A stretch of 64,000 bases of DNA, from positions 482,001-546,000 of the forward strand of contig NZ_CP084622.1 of NCBI RefSeq assembly GCF_020422885.1. The letters run 5' to 3'. The position numbers and the translations under genes are program-made. Each line of letters begins with the position of its first letter. The stretch's first letter is position 1. A model generated the notes under the pieces. It saw only the letters and a program-made list of their open reading frames with translations. It ran no database searches and had not been told where the DNA came from. This DNA is from Mesobacillus sp. S13 (GTDB taxonomy: Bacteria; Bacillota; Bacilli; Bacillales; Cytobacillaceae). Shown in pieces: positions 40,883-48,030 of this stretch.

Positions 40883-41209
40883 ATGAGGTATCTAAACGTT
40901 GTTTTTCTGGTATTGGTCATGTTCTTGGCAGCTTGTTCTTCTGAAGAGCAACCGGAAACCTATTCAATGATATTGGTTTCTGATGAAGAGAATTTAAGTG
41001 GGGAATTCACAAAATACATCGGCAATAATGTAATTGAATATGAGCATATTACTAGTCTCAAGGCAGCACTTGAAAAATATCCAAAATACGATATAGAAAA
41101 AGCACCGGCAATTTTGATATTTAAAAATAACGGAGGCGAATTAAAAAAGTTGGAATTAAAAACATATGATATGGAAGAGGCAAAGGATTGGTTAGAAGAC
41201 AACCAATAA
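40883..41209 (+). CDS. Small lipoprotein, unknown function
   Basis: 108 residues. MRYLNVVFLVLVMFLAACSS is a signal peptide with lipobox (LAAC). The mature part reads EEQPETYSMILVSDEENLSG, then helices and strands (ITSLKAALEKYPKYDIEKAP, AILIFKNNGGELKKLELKTY). That beta-alpha-beta order with 'APAILIF' suggests a thioredoxin-like minimal fold. AAAGGAGAAACTT precedes the ATG. A GTTGATCC-type terminator closes it, as for neighbours. Confidence 0.75.
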   Translation: MRYLNVVFLVLVMFLAACSSEEQPETYSMILVSDEENLSGEFTKYIGNNVIEYEHITSLKAALEKYPKYDIEKAPAILIFKNNGGELKKLELKTYDMEEAKDWLEDNQ

Positions 41210-41225
41210 AATTTTTATTAAGATG

Positions 41226-41262
41226 AGGGCGTTGATCCTGGGAGGATTAGCGGCCTTTTTTG
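41226..41262 (+). terminator. GTTGATCC terminator repeat, copy 5
   Basis: GGGCGTTGATCC, then TGGGAGGATTAGCGGCC and TTTTTT, 17 bp after the lipoprotein stop. Confidence 0.75.
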
Positions 41263-41457
41263 GTTGGATTTATGTTTGAACAAACTAGCATGATAGTTTA
41301 AGAACTTCTTATGATTAATTTAGAATATATGTAGTGAATTTTATATATACGTTTTTATGTTAAATGGGTTTCAAAAAAGCAATCCACTTCTATTGGAAGC
41401 GGACTGCAAGTTAGCATATTATTTGAGTTTTACATTCAAACTTTTCGAGACAGCTTA

Positions 41458-42090
41458 CTATTGATTATCATTCACATTTCCTTCTGCAGGAATCGGATAC
41501 TCTTTCAGCAACCGGGCAAAATGCAGTAAATTGTATGCAGTTGTTTTTGCGTGTTTCATCGTAAAATCGTTCTCTCTTCCGTTTGCCTCAATAAAGGATG
41601 GACCAGGGCCCGCTTCACCTACCCAATAGGTATCCACATTTGGAGGAATCGTAAACCCAATATGCGACAATGCGTAAATTAGGTAGCTTGAGACGTTTTT
41701 CGCACCGTCTTCATTCCCGGTCACAACCGCTCCGCCCACTTTATTATAATAAATGTACTGGCCTTTTTCGTTCGTAATGCTGCTTCCGCCATACAACCTT
41801 TCTACAACCAAAGTGGCCAGGCTGCTCTGTTCGCCAAGCCAAACCGGTGAGCCGAGCAAAAGGATATCCGCCTGCTTTACTTTCTCAAATATCTCAGGCC
41901 ATTGATCCTTATCATTAACTGCCTCATGTGTAATTCCATAACCGATATCATAATCAGCCATCCTGAGCACTTCCGTCTCTGCTTTGTTTTCATTAAATAT
42001 ATTTACAATTTCGTCGATTAGCGCACGTGTATTGGATTGCTGGGTGCTGTCTTTCAAACTGCAATTTAAAACTAGCGCTTTAATGCTCAT
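41458..42090 (-). CDS. Flavodoxin-family NAD(P)H-dependent oxidoreductase
   Basis: 210 residues, flavodoxin-like fold with bound FMN. LVLNCSLKDSTQQSNTRALI is the FMN phosphate loop, ADILLLGSPVWLGEQSSLAT (flavin ring strand, 'G-S-P-x-W-x-x-x') follows, and GGAVVTGNEDGAKNVSSYLI is the 'T-G-N-E' dinucleotide loop. It fits the 'NADPH-dependent FMN reductase / flavodoxin family' that reduces quinones, nitro compounds or azo dyes. ATG 42090 follows AAGGAGATGTAGTA. Single gene. Next to ferritin, but no shared promoter is evident. Confidence 0.9.
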   Translation of the reverse strand: MSIKALVLNCSLKDSTQQSNTRALIDEIVNIFNENKAETEVLRMADYDIGYGITHEAVNDKDQWPEIFEKVKQADILLLGSPVWLGEQSSLATLVVERLYGGSSITNEKGQYIYYNKVGGAVVTGNEDGAKNVSSYLIYALSHIGFTIPPNVDTYWVGEAGPGPSFIEANGRENDFTMKHAKTTAYNLLHFARLLKEYPIPAEGNVNDNQ

Positions 42091-42347
42091 TACTACATCT
42101 CCTTATGTCAGGTTAATAGTATTTCTTTACCCTGAGGTTGTTTAAAAAAACAGGGATACGGTTTGCCCGCTGTATAACCACTTAACTGAGTCCGTTAATT
42201 TTAACCTGCTTTACTCTCTTAATGGCTCTTGCGTCAACTTCGCTATTTCCTCAACTAAAAAAAGGACGATCCTTTATGTAAACCGTCCCATTGCTTTAGA
42301 TTGTAACCGAATTTTTCGTTATGTTTGTTCTTCGCTCGGTGCCACGT

Positions 42348-42857
42348 TCAACCCGCTACCGGTGGGGTTGCGGCATTTGTTCTTGCACCTAATTCCTGGT
42401 CGATCAATAAAAGAGCCGAAGGATTATTTTCCGCTAGCTTGAGACGATCGATAATGGTTTTGGCCTGTGCTTCTTCATCAATTTGTTCCCTTAAAAAGTC
42501 CTGGATGATCAAAGCAGCCTGAGGGTCAATTGAATTCACATAGTTGTAGGCTTGACGATAAGTATTTGTGACATACTGTTCATGGCTCAATACTTTTTGA
42601 AAGGTCTCTAACGGAGTGCCAAAGTCATTTGGCTGCGCAGGGATGCTATTGATTTGGACAGTTCCATCCCGGTCCACGACAAAGTCTAATAACGTAAGCA
42701 TATGGGTTCGCTCTTCCTCCGATTGCAGCCTTAACCAATGTGCGATCCCTGTATAATTCTGTTTCGCCATCGAAGCAGACATCGCGAGATATAAAGTGGA
42801 AGAAACATGCTCAAGTTGAATCAAATCATTAAACAAGCTTTGAAGTTCATCATTCAT
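42348..42857 (-). CDS. Ferritin-like protein
   Basis: 169 residues, four-helix bundle ferritin. Iron-ligand candidates in order are E16 in LIQLEHVSSTLYLAMSA, E49-H52 in SEEERTHMLTL, Glu in LSHEQYVTNTYRQA and the EEAQAKTIID helix. This spacing matches bacterial non-heme ferritins (FtnA), which oxidise Fe(II) and store iron in a 24-mer. Here H17 and Q-for-E changes leave the exact site uncertain. ATG 42857 follows GGGGAGTGAGA. It is preferred over the GTG nine bases upstream. Short Ala/Pro-rich tail (TNAATPPVAG). Confidence 0.85.
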   Translation of the reverse strand: MNDELQSLFNDLIQLEHVSSTLYLAMSASMAKQNYTGIAHWLRLQSEEERTHMLTLLDFVVDRDGTVQINSIPAQPNDFGTPLETFQKVLSHEQYVTNTYRQAYNYVNSIDPQAALIIQDFLREQIDEEAQAKTIIDRLKLAENNPSALLLIDQELGARTNAATPPVAG

Positions 42858-43060
42858 TTTTCTCACTCCCCAATTTCAATAAATCTTCAGTTTAGTTTAT
42901 AGGAAATAGGAATTTGTGAAACTTGTTTACACGTTCTTATTCGAACCTCGGTGTTTTTTTACAAAGGGACGATTCCACGCTTCAAAAATTAATATACATT
43001 ATTTGGATGATACAGGAAAAACTACTGATAACATTATGTTGTTTTTCTGGAGGGGTATGT

Positions 43061-44077
43061 ATGGAAGCATCCGATCAAAAGGTTCATTTAACTTGCGCGG
43101 AGATATCGAATTTATGGGATACCTATATTAACGACAGTGTCGTCATATGTATATTGACTCACTTTCTTCACAGTGTCGAAGATCCAGAAGTAAAGCCGCT
43201 TCTTGAATTTACAATAGAAGTAGCGGAATCTCATTTGAAGGACATTAGCACGATTTATGAGCAGGAGGGCATTGCCAGGCCAGAAGGATTTCCGGTCGAA
43301 AAGCATGTGAATTTGTCTGCTCCACGGCTCTTTTCGGATATTTTTTACATGGAGTATATGCAGCATATGAGCAAGTTTGGATTGACGAGCCATTCCAGTG
43401 CCATTGCCACTTCATCCAGGGATGATATCCGCGCTCTTTTTGAAAAATTCCACAGCCAGGCAACGGAAATTAACCGGGAGATAACCACACTGATGAAGAA
43501 GAAGGGGGTCTATATCCGCCCTCCATACATGAACTATCCAAAGAAAGTGGATTTCGTTGATCAACAGTACTTCCTGACAGGCTGGTTCGGAAAAAAGCGG
43601 CCGCTTCTGGGGAATGAAGTAAATCATCTCTATTTGACTTCCCTTCATAATGAGCTTGGGAAAGCCACACTATTAGGTTTTGCCCAGGTCGCCCAGGATC
43701 CTGATTTGAAAACTTATTTTTATTCGGGTGTCCAGCTGTGCGGCAAAATCTTGAGGGAGAGCCATCATGTTTTGATGGAAAGCAATGTTCCCAATTCAAT
43801 GACTTGGGATTCGACCGTCAGTGATTCGATCGATCCGCCATACTCTGACCAGCTGATGCTCTTTGTGATAGGCATCCTTTCCCAATTGGGCATAGCTGCT
43901 TACGGAATGGCATTGTCCATGAGTATGAGAAGGGATGTTGGGGCTTTGTACAGCGGGTTTATTCTAAGGGCATTAACCTATTCCGAAGATGGAGCCCAGA
44001 TGATCATTGAAAGAGGCTGGCTTGAGCAGCCTCCGATGTTTGTGGATCGGGAAAGGCTGATTAAAGGGGAAGAGTAG
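43061..44077 (+). CDS. DUF3231 protein, two tandem domains
   Basis: 338 residues. ATG 43061 follows CTGGAGGGGTATGT. The upstream in-frame extension lacks a ribosome site. Two ferritin-like four-helix domains are visible: ISNLWDTYINDSVVICILTH, DPEVKPLLEFTIEVAESHLK, then NEVNHLYLTSLHNELGKATL and DPDLKTYFYSGVQLCGKILR. 'D-P-E/D-x-K-x-x-x-x-x-x-x-x-x-x-x-x-x-x-x' defines DUF3231. Acidic and His residues in each bundle could bind metal. These proteins are frequent in spore-formers and their role is unknown. Single gene with a good terminator. Confidence 0.92.
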   Translation: MEASDQKVHLTCAEISNLWDTYINDSVVICILTHFLHSVEDPEVKPLLEFTIEVAESHLKDISTIYEQEGIARPEGFPVEKHVNLSAPRLFSDIFYMEYMQHMSKFGLTSHSSAIATSSRDDIRALFEKFHSQATEINREITTLMKKKGVYIRPPYMNYPKKVDFVDQQYFLTGWFGKKRPLLGNEVNHLYLTSLHNELGKATLLGFAQVAQDPDLKTYFYSGVQLCGKILRESHHVLMESNVPNSMTWDSTVSDSIDPPYSDQLMLFVIGILSQLGIAAYGMALSMSMRRDVGALYSGFILRALTYSEDGAQMIIERGWLEQPPMFVDRERLIKGEE

Positions 44078-44090
44078 GGTTGTTTACCAG

Positions 44091-44129
44091 GGAAGCGTCT
44101 GATTATAGGCACTTCCCTTTTTCTGTTTC
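44091..44129 (+). terminator. Intrinsic terminator
   Basis: GGGAAG and CTTCCC pair around a ~22-base loop, then TTTTTC. It also faces the converging SpoIIM-like gene. Confidence 0.65.
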
Positions 44130-44155
44130 ACTTGCGGAAGATACGCGCAATGTCT

Positions 44156-44803
44156 CTAAAAAGCCGTTAATAAAAATTTAGAAACAAATCCTTCGATAAA
44201 AGCAGCGATGAAAATGCAAGGTGTGATAATGAGAATGAAGGTGGAAAAAGCTTCTTTGAGGTGGAGACGGAATGATATTGTGCTCTTTTTAACTTTACGA
44301 AAGGCATTGGTCAGTTTGGTCACAATCGTTTTGTTCAACTTGTTTCCATAAATGGCGGCAAGCATAAAGGTAGTCAGTTCCAGAATCGCATGCGGCAGAA
44401 AACCGAATCCGAATGTGTGGACGACATTTAAATCAACCTGCTGTACAAGATACAAAGTCATACCGATCATAGCGCATGTTGAAATGAGCGGCAGTATGTA
44501 TAGGTACCGAATGGGGATGAAAGCAAGGACCAAGATTTGCAGGCAAACGAGCCAATTATTCTTGAAAAGAAAAAGGGTAGTTTCCCAATATCCCTTTCCG
44601 GGGGCATCTTCTTTAAAATTTACGTCTAAGCCTGAAAGGAGCTCTTTCATATCCGGATTTATGGATGAGGTAATCAGGTAAGCCATGACAACGATGATAA
44701 AGTAGAAGAACCAATACTTCCAAAAAGATGTTTTTACATGAAGCCATGCGTTTTTCCAATTTTTATTGCTTGTTGTTATTACATAATCGATAATTGTCAT
44801 CAT
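44156..44803 (-). CDS. SpoIIM-like membrane protein
   Basis: 215 residues, six membrane helices. The family motifs are FWKYWFFYFIIVVMAYLITS, FLFKNNWLVCLQILVLAFIP ('F-x-x-N-x-x-x-x-x-x'), FGFGFLPHAILELTTFMLAA ('P-H-x-x-x-E') and EAFSTFILIITPCIFIAAFI. PHAILE between helices 4 and 5 is the hallmark of stage II sporulation protein M and its vegetative paralogs. SpoIIM itself drives engulfment with SpoIID and SpoIIP. Neither of those genes is here, so this is a paralog, not spoIIM. It is the last gene of a three-gene operon with DUF2089. Confidence 0.88.
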   Translation of the reverse strand: MMTIIDYVITTSNKNWKNAWLHVKTSFWKYWFFYFIIVVMAYLITSSINPDMKELLSGLDVNFKEDAPGKGYWETTLFLFKNNWLVCLQILVLAFIPIRYLYILPLISTCAMIGMTLYLVQQVDLNVVHTFGFGFLPHAILELTTFMLAAIYGNKLNKTIVTKLTNAFRKVKKSTISFRLHLKEAFSTFILIITPCIFIAAFIEGFVSKFLLTAF

Positions 44804-44818
44804 CTATTCCTTTCAGGG

Positions 44819-45103
44819 TTACATATCTTGTAATTGTATTTTTTTCAACTCCTTTTGGCGTTGCTTCTTCAGAAAATTTCTGCCTTCGATCCAGATACTT
44901 AGCAAAAAGGCCAATCCGCCAACAGCAGCTAAGATAAGGGAAAGTGTATCTTCTTCGCCAAATCTCTTGAAAAACCAAACCGATATAAAGGCTATATATA
45001 TAACAGGTAAGATGGCTCCCAAAAGTATAGGACTTCTCCTTGATAAATAAAATTGAACGCCAATCACAGCAAACGCAATCAACCACCCGTAGATAGCAGG
45101 CAT
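44819..45103 (-). CDS. Small membrane protein in the DUF2089/SpoIIM-like operon
   Basis: 94 residues, three membrane helices (PAIYGWLIAFAVIGVQFYLS, PILLGAILPVIYIAFISVWF and LSLILAAVGGLAFLLSIWIE), then a basic tail (FLKKQRQKELKKIQ). Its ATG shares one base with the stop of the preceding gene (TAATG), so translation is coupled. Function is unknown, but tight placement between a DUF2089 regulator and a SpoIIM-like protein suggests a membrane complex. Confidence 0.8.
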   Translation of the reverse strand: MPAIYGWLIAFAVIGVQFYLSRRSPILLGAILPVIYIAFISVWFFKRFGEEDTLSLILAAVGGLAFLLSIWIEGRNFLKKQRQKELKKIQLQDM

Positions 45104-45402
45104 TAAGAATCAACCCTTTCTAATTTATATTTTTCAATAATCACCTTTGCCACGTCTAAACTGATTTGTTCATCCAGCACCAGATTTTTAATCATACTGA
45201 CAAACTCAAGATCCTCTTTTTTACTATTCAGCTCAATCTTCTTAATAAGCTTATCCAGCTTAGTCCGTACTGTTGGATAGGAAACTCCGTAAATAATAGA
45301 GATTTCTTTTAACGAGCCGGAATTCAAAACGAATTTCCTGATAAATTCGAGTGATTCTTGATCCAAGGCAAGAATCCATTGTGGTATCTCATTGGGTTTC
45401 AA
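45103..45402 (-). CDS. DUF2089 family protein (putative regulator)
   Basis: 99 residues. Core: PQWILALDQESLEFIRKFVL, NSGSLKEISIIYGVSYPTVR and TKLDKLIKKIELNSKKEDLE. 'L-K-E-I-x-x-x-x-G-V-S-Y-P-T-V-R-x-x-L-D' is a helix-turn-helix and the signature of DUF2089. A longer version carries a zinc ribbon, which is absent here. TTG 45402 follows AGGAGGATGAAAAA. First gene of a three-gene operon. An AT-rich palindrome upstream (45428-45451) is a candidate operator for autoregulation. Confidence 0.88.
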   Translation of the reverse strand: MKPNEIPQWILALDQESLEFIRKFVLNSGSLKEISIIYGVSYPTVRTKLDKLIKKIELNSKKEDLEFVSMIKNLVLDEQISLDVAKVIIEKYKLERVDS

Positions 45403-45427
45403 TTTTTCATCCTCCTTTTATATAAAT

Positions 45428-45451
45428 AATATTAAAAGAAACTTTAATATT
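45428..45451. promoter_or_regulatory. AT-rich palindrome upstream of DUF2089 operon
   Basis: AATATTAAA (45428-45436) and TTTAATATT (45443-45451) are exact complements with a 6-base centre AGAAAC. It overlaps the presumed promoter zone, 26 bp before the TTG start. Confidence 0.5.
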
Positions 45452-45703
45452 ATTCAATATTTTTTTAATAAAACGAAAAAATATATGATGAACGGAAGGA
45501 AACCAATTGATCATTATGCCTCTTTTGTATCGAAAATGATGCAGAAAAGTTAAGTTCGATTGAGCACGATTCTGTCACTCGACGTTGAATAAAAAGTTAT
45601 ACAAGTTGGGTGCAAGGCCCTTACCCTTTGTCTCGTGAGAAGACCTGCACCATTAAATACAAAGAGAATACGATATTGGGCGAATGCTTTTTGGAGGTGC
45701 GGA

Positions 45704-45823
45704 ATGGAGAGCTATTCTACCCAAAGTATCATTGTGTTTGGCACGGCAATTCTGGTTATAGGAGCATTTTTTGTTTTCCTAGGGGAGTTTAGAAAACTTG
45801 GGGAAATAGCAGCTGATGCTTAA
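45704..45823 (+). CDS. Micro-protein with one membrane span
   Basis: 39 residues: MESYSTQSIIVFGTAILVIG then AFFVFLGEFRKLGEIAADA. One helix (~8-27). ATG 45704 has TTGGAGGTG five bases before it, an excellent ribosome site. Short single-span membrane proteins are common in Bacillus. The composition favours coding over chance, but length leaves doubt. Overlapping longer frames here have no ribosome site. Confidence 0.45.
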   Translation: MESYSTQSIIVFGTAILVIGAFFVFLGEFRKLGEIAADA

Positions 45824-45957
45824 TACAGTCCTTGTGTGATAGTGAAAAAAGGGAGGGTCTGGTGTTCTAGAGAGGATCAGGGCCCTTTATTTTTTGAGAC
45901 TTTCAGTTTCAGAGTGAGACGTAAGAACCGTGCAATTTCTCTTCCATCTAAAAATAT

Positions 45958-46030
45958 AAACGGGAAAATTCCGCTTAAATTGGAAACGGCTTTTCTTTTT
46001 CTAAAAATAAGGGTCGTTTTTCCGTTTATT
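45958..46030. repeat. CCGGAAA-type repeat units upstream of the IS
   Basis: AAACGGGAAAATTCCGCTTA at 45958 and a degenerate unit CGTTTTTCCGTTTATTT at about 46013, 53-55 bp on. They belong with the units at 47585 and 47637, from which the IS now separates them. Confidence 0.5.
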
Positions 46031-46063
46031 TAATCCAAATCGTTGAATTTTGTCTTATTTTTC

Positions 46064-46072
46064 GCAGTTAAC
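46064..46072. repeat. Left target-site duplication of the IS
   Basis: GCAGTTAAC, repeated at 47579-47587. A 9-bp duplication is within the range for IS4-family elements. Confidence 0.85.
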
Positions 46073-46222
46073 CACTAGCTTTGCAACGAGACACCAAATT
46101 TAGTTAATTTTAGTTTATTTTCAAACTTAGTTACTTAGCTAGTTAGCGTTGGAAACAAAAAAAGGCATACCTGTTTAAAACAACAAGTTACCAAGCAAGT
46201 TAGTTAGCATCTTATTATCCGT

Positions 46223-47449
46223 TTATCTTTGGACAATTTGGACGGTCTTCAACTTCTTGGGATATTTTCTTGGCCGGCCGGGTTTTCCTTTCTTTCGCCT
46301 TCCTTTGGATCTTCTGCTCGGCTCCCTGAATAAGGCTTCTATAAAATAATCCCATGAGTCATACCAGTATTGACGAAGGTACTTGAGTATTTCCCAAGTG
46401 GATTTTTTAGAACAAGTCTGAATCCTGACCAATTCACAAAGCCCATAAGCGATCATGGCGAGCCATAACTGATTCCATACAGCCTCCTTTTTATGGCTGT
46501 AGAACTTCACCAACTTAAGGTGCTGTTTGATCCATTTGAAAAAGAGCTCGACTTTCCATCGTTGGCGATAAATCTCTGCGACTTCACTTGCAGTAATGTC
46601 CCGTCGGTTCGTGACTACCCTGTATTTATTGCCTTCGTCATCAAGGAATTCTACAAGACGCAATGAGATGATCTCTTCCGTCTTGGGCTTCTTAACCTGA
46701 ACCTCAGCGTCTAAAACAATGTTAGGTTCACCATGAATGTCATGCTTATTCACGATTGTCAGCTTTGAATTCATTTTTACCCTGGCGACAAACTTTAGAT
46801 TCTTTTGGATTAAATCTGAATAGAGAACATAACTGATGTATCCTCGATCATAGATGTAGGTGACAGCTTGGTCGACCACCAGTTCAAGCGCGACTTCCTT
46901 GTCATCTACTCCGGTAGTAGAAAAAATCGATTTGCCAGGATAATAGGTATTTTCATCCGCGACAATCAAACAGAGATGAAGCTTTACTCCATTGTTTTTC
47001 TTGGTGGAATAAGCCCATTCACCCGCCTTGGAAGGGAGCGAGAATTGAGAAGAGTCTACAGCGGCCAACTTTCCTATCTTCTCAAAGCCAGGCAGGCGTT
47101 TATGATGTTGGTCAATCTGCTTAAAGATTCGGAATGCAGTCTCCTGCAGGAGACCGGTTGGCAGCTTCATAAGCTTTCTGTTAATAGAAGATCCATGTAT
47201 ACTCTTAAGCTCCAGCAGTTCCTTGAACACCTTCTTGGATTTAAGGTTCTCACTCAAATCCCATAGGGATTCACGTCTCATAAGCATTCCTTCTACCGTC
47301 ATGGTAATGACATGGCCAGAAAAAAGTTTGTGTGCTTTATGGTCCATAAAGGGGTCACGATAATTCTCAAGATTTAACAGTGCCAAACACTTTTGAACTA
47401 CAGTTGAGTCGGGTAAAGTTTGATTGGGTATAGAACTCTTTGAGTTCAT
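46223..47449 (-). CDS. IS4-family transposase
   Basis: 408 residues, DDE enzyme of the IS4 family. First Asp is in AAVDSSQFSLPSKAGEW, second in VTYIYDRGYISYVLYSDLIQ, and the Glu in the family's Y(2)R(3)E(6)K signature, YRQRWKVELFFKWIKQ, exactly spaced. The C-terminus is basic (RRSKGRRKKGKPGRPRKYPK), which suits DNA binding. The frame has no break. The ribosome site GGAGG lies inside a stable inverted repeat just upstream (47453-47514), so messages started outside the element would be poorly translated. This is a self-limiting trick known from other IS elements such as IS10/IS231. Confidence 0.95.
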   Translation of the reverse strand: MNSKSSIPNQTLPDSTVVQKCLALLNLENYRDPFMDHKAHKLFSGHVITMTVEGMLMRRESLWDLSENLKSKKVFKELLELKSIHGSSINRKLMKLPTGLLQETAFRIFKQIDQHHKRLPGFEKIGKLAAVDSSQFSLPSKAGEWAYSTKKNNGVKLHLCLIVADENTYYPGKSIFSTTGVDDKEVALELVVDQAVTYIYDRGYISYVLYSDLIQKNLKFVARVKMNSKLTIVNKHDIHGEPNIVLDAEVQVKKPKTEEIISLRLVEFLDDEGNKYRVVTNRRDITASEVAEIYRQRWKVELFFKWIKQHLKLVKFYSHKKEAVWNQLWLAMIAYGLCELVRIQTCSKKSTWEILKYLRQYWYDSWDYFIEALFREPSRRSKGRRKKGKPGRPRKYPKKLKTVQIVQR

Positions 47450-47452
47450 AGG

Positions 47453-47514
47453 AATCCTCCCCTTGTAGAATAGGTGTTTAGCAACTTGTTGTTACCATTC
47501 TACATAGGAGGATT
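47453..47514 (-). promoter_or_regulatory. Hairpin that hides the transposase ribosome site
   Basis: AATCCTCC and GTAGAAT (47453-47471) pair with ATTCTAC and GGAGGATT (47497-47514) across a ~25-base loop. On the transposase transcript the GGAGG is in the downstream arm. Confidence 0.7.
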
Positions 47515-47578
47515 TTTTCTGTTTAAAACCTTTTATTGGTTAAATACCATTATTTGGAACAGCTTTGCAAGACTAGTG

Positions 47579-47587
47579 GCAGTTAAC
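47579..47587. repeat. Right target-site duplication of the IS
   Basis: GCAGTTAAC, identical to 46064-46072. Confidence 0.85.
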
Positions 47588-47660
47588 CGGAATATCTCCC
47601 CTTATTTGTCCTTCTTACGCACCCTCTATGAACAATAGCCGGAAAATCTCCGCTTATGAA
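47585..47660. repeat. CCGGAAA...TCCGCTTAT repeat, two units 52 bp apart
   Basis: AACCGGAATATCTCCCCTTA at 47585 and AGCCGGAAAATCTCCGCTTA at 47637. The first is the unit split by the insertion sequence. Confidence 0.7.
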
Positions 47661-47697
47661 AGTGCGAACCTTCACCAAAATGCAGGATAACAGGGCA

Positions 47698-47738
47698 TTG
47701 ACAAAAATGATAAAAATAGTTATTCTTAATTCAAGATA
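47698..47738 (+). promoter_or_regulatory. Promoter with overlapping MhqR-type operator
   Basis: TTGACA (47698-47703), 17 bp, TATTCT (47721-47726). The -10 box opens an 18-bp sequence TATTCTTAATTCAAGATA (47721-47738), which matches TATCTCGAATTCGAGATA at 14 of 18 positions. A half site AATTCAAGATA repeats four bases later. It should drive the DUF896 gene. Confidence 0.7.
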
Positions 47739-47779
47739 TTTTAATTCAAGATATTTTCTCGGTGCAGAGGAGGGATAGA

Positions 47780-48022
47780 ATGAAGGATATTTTAAAGAGG
47801 ATCAATGAACTGGCTCAAAAGAAAAAGAATGAGGGATTAACAGAGAGCGAAGTGGGTGAAATGAATGAGTTACGACAAAAGTACCTGGATATTTTTCGCG
47901 GATCGATGCAGGAGCTGCTGTTGAATACTACGGTGGTCGATCCTGAAGGAGCAGATGTAACGCCCAAAAAATTGCGGACCGAACAAGCCAGGAATAGGAA
48001 GAAAGCAATCTGGTCTTCTTAA
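47780..48022 (+). CDS. DUF896 family protein (YnzC type)
   Basis: 80 residues, small soluble helical-hairpin protein. ATG 47780 follows AGGAGGGATAGA. Sequence: DILKRINELAQKKKNEGLTE, SEVGEMNELRQKYLDIFRGS and a tail TPKKLRTEQARNRKKA. 'L-x-R-I-N-E-L-x-x-K-x-K-x-x-G-L-T-x-x-E-x-x-E-x-x-x-L-R-x-x-Y' is the DUF896 pattern; family members such as YnzC and YneE-linked SOS proteins are not well understood. The family name is secure, the job is not. Likely under MhqR-type control because of the promoter. Confidence 0.9.
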   Translation: MKDILKRINELAQKKKNEGLTESEVGEMNELRQKYLDIFRGSMQELLLNTTVVDPEGADVTPKKLRTEQARNRKKAIWSS

Positions 48023-48030
48023 AATAGTTA

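Larger units (their letters stand above)
46073..47578. mobile_element. IS4-family insertion sequence, 1506 bp, intact
   Basis: One transposase gene on the reverse strand occupies it. Terminal inverted repeats are imperfect over ~27 bp: both ends begin CACTAG (46073 rightward; 47578 leftward) and share TTGCAA and CCAAAT. Direct repeats GCAGTTAAC flank it exactly. Ends, gene and duplication are all intact, so it looks recent and active. It landed inside a CCGGAAA repeat unit, whose intact form is recreated if it is removed. Confidence 0.9.

Noticed and set aside
38338-41262. True integron with attC sites
   Set aside because: The repeat stem does not show the GTTRRRY/RYYYAAC core and no integrase gene is present. 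Kept only as an analogy.
42923-43060. Longer start for the DUF3231 gene
   Set aside because: The added 46 residues have no ribosome site, while GGAGGGG precedes the ATG at 43061.
44156-44803. Authentic spoIIM
   Set aside because: spoIIM is normally with other sporulation or metabolic neighbours; here it is in a DUF2089 operon, so it is taken as a paralog.
45610-45792. 60-codon forward frame
   Set aside because: It overlaps the better-supported 39-codon micro-protein in another frame and lacks a ribosome site.
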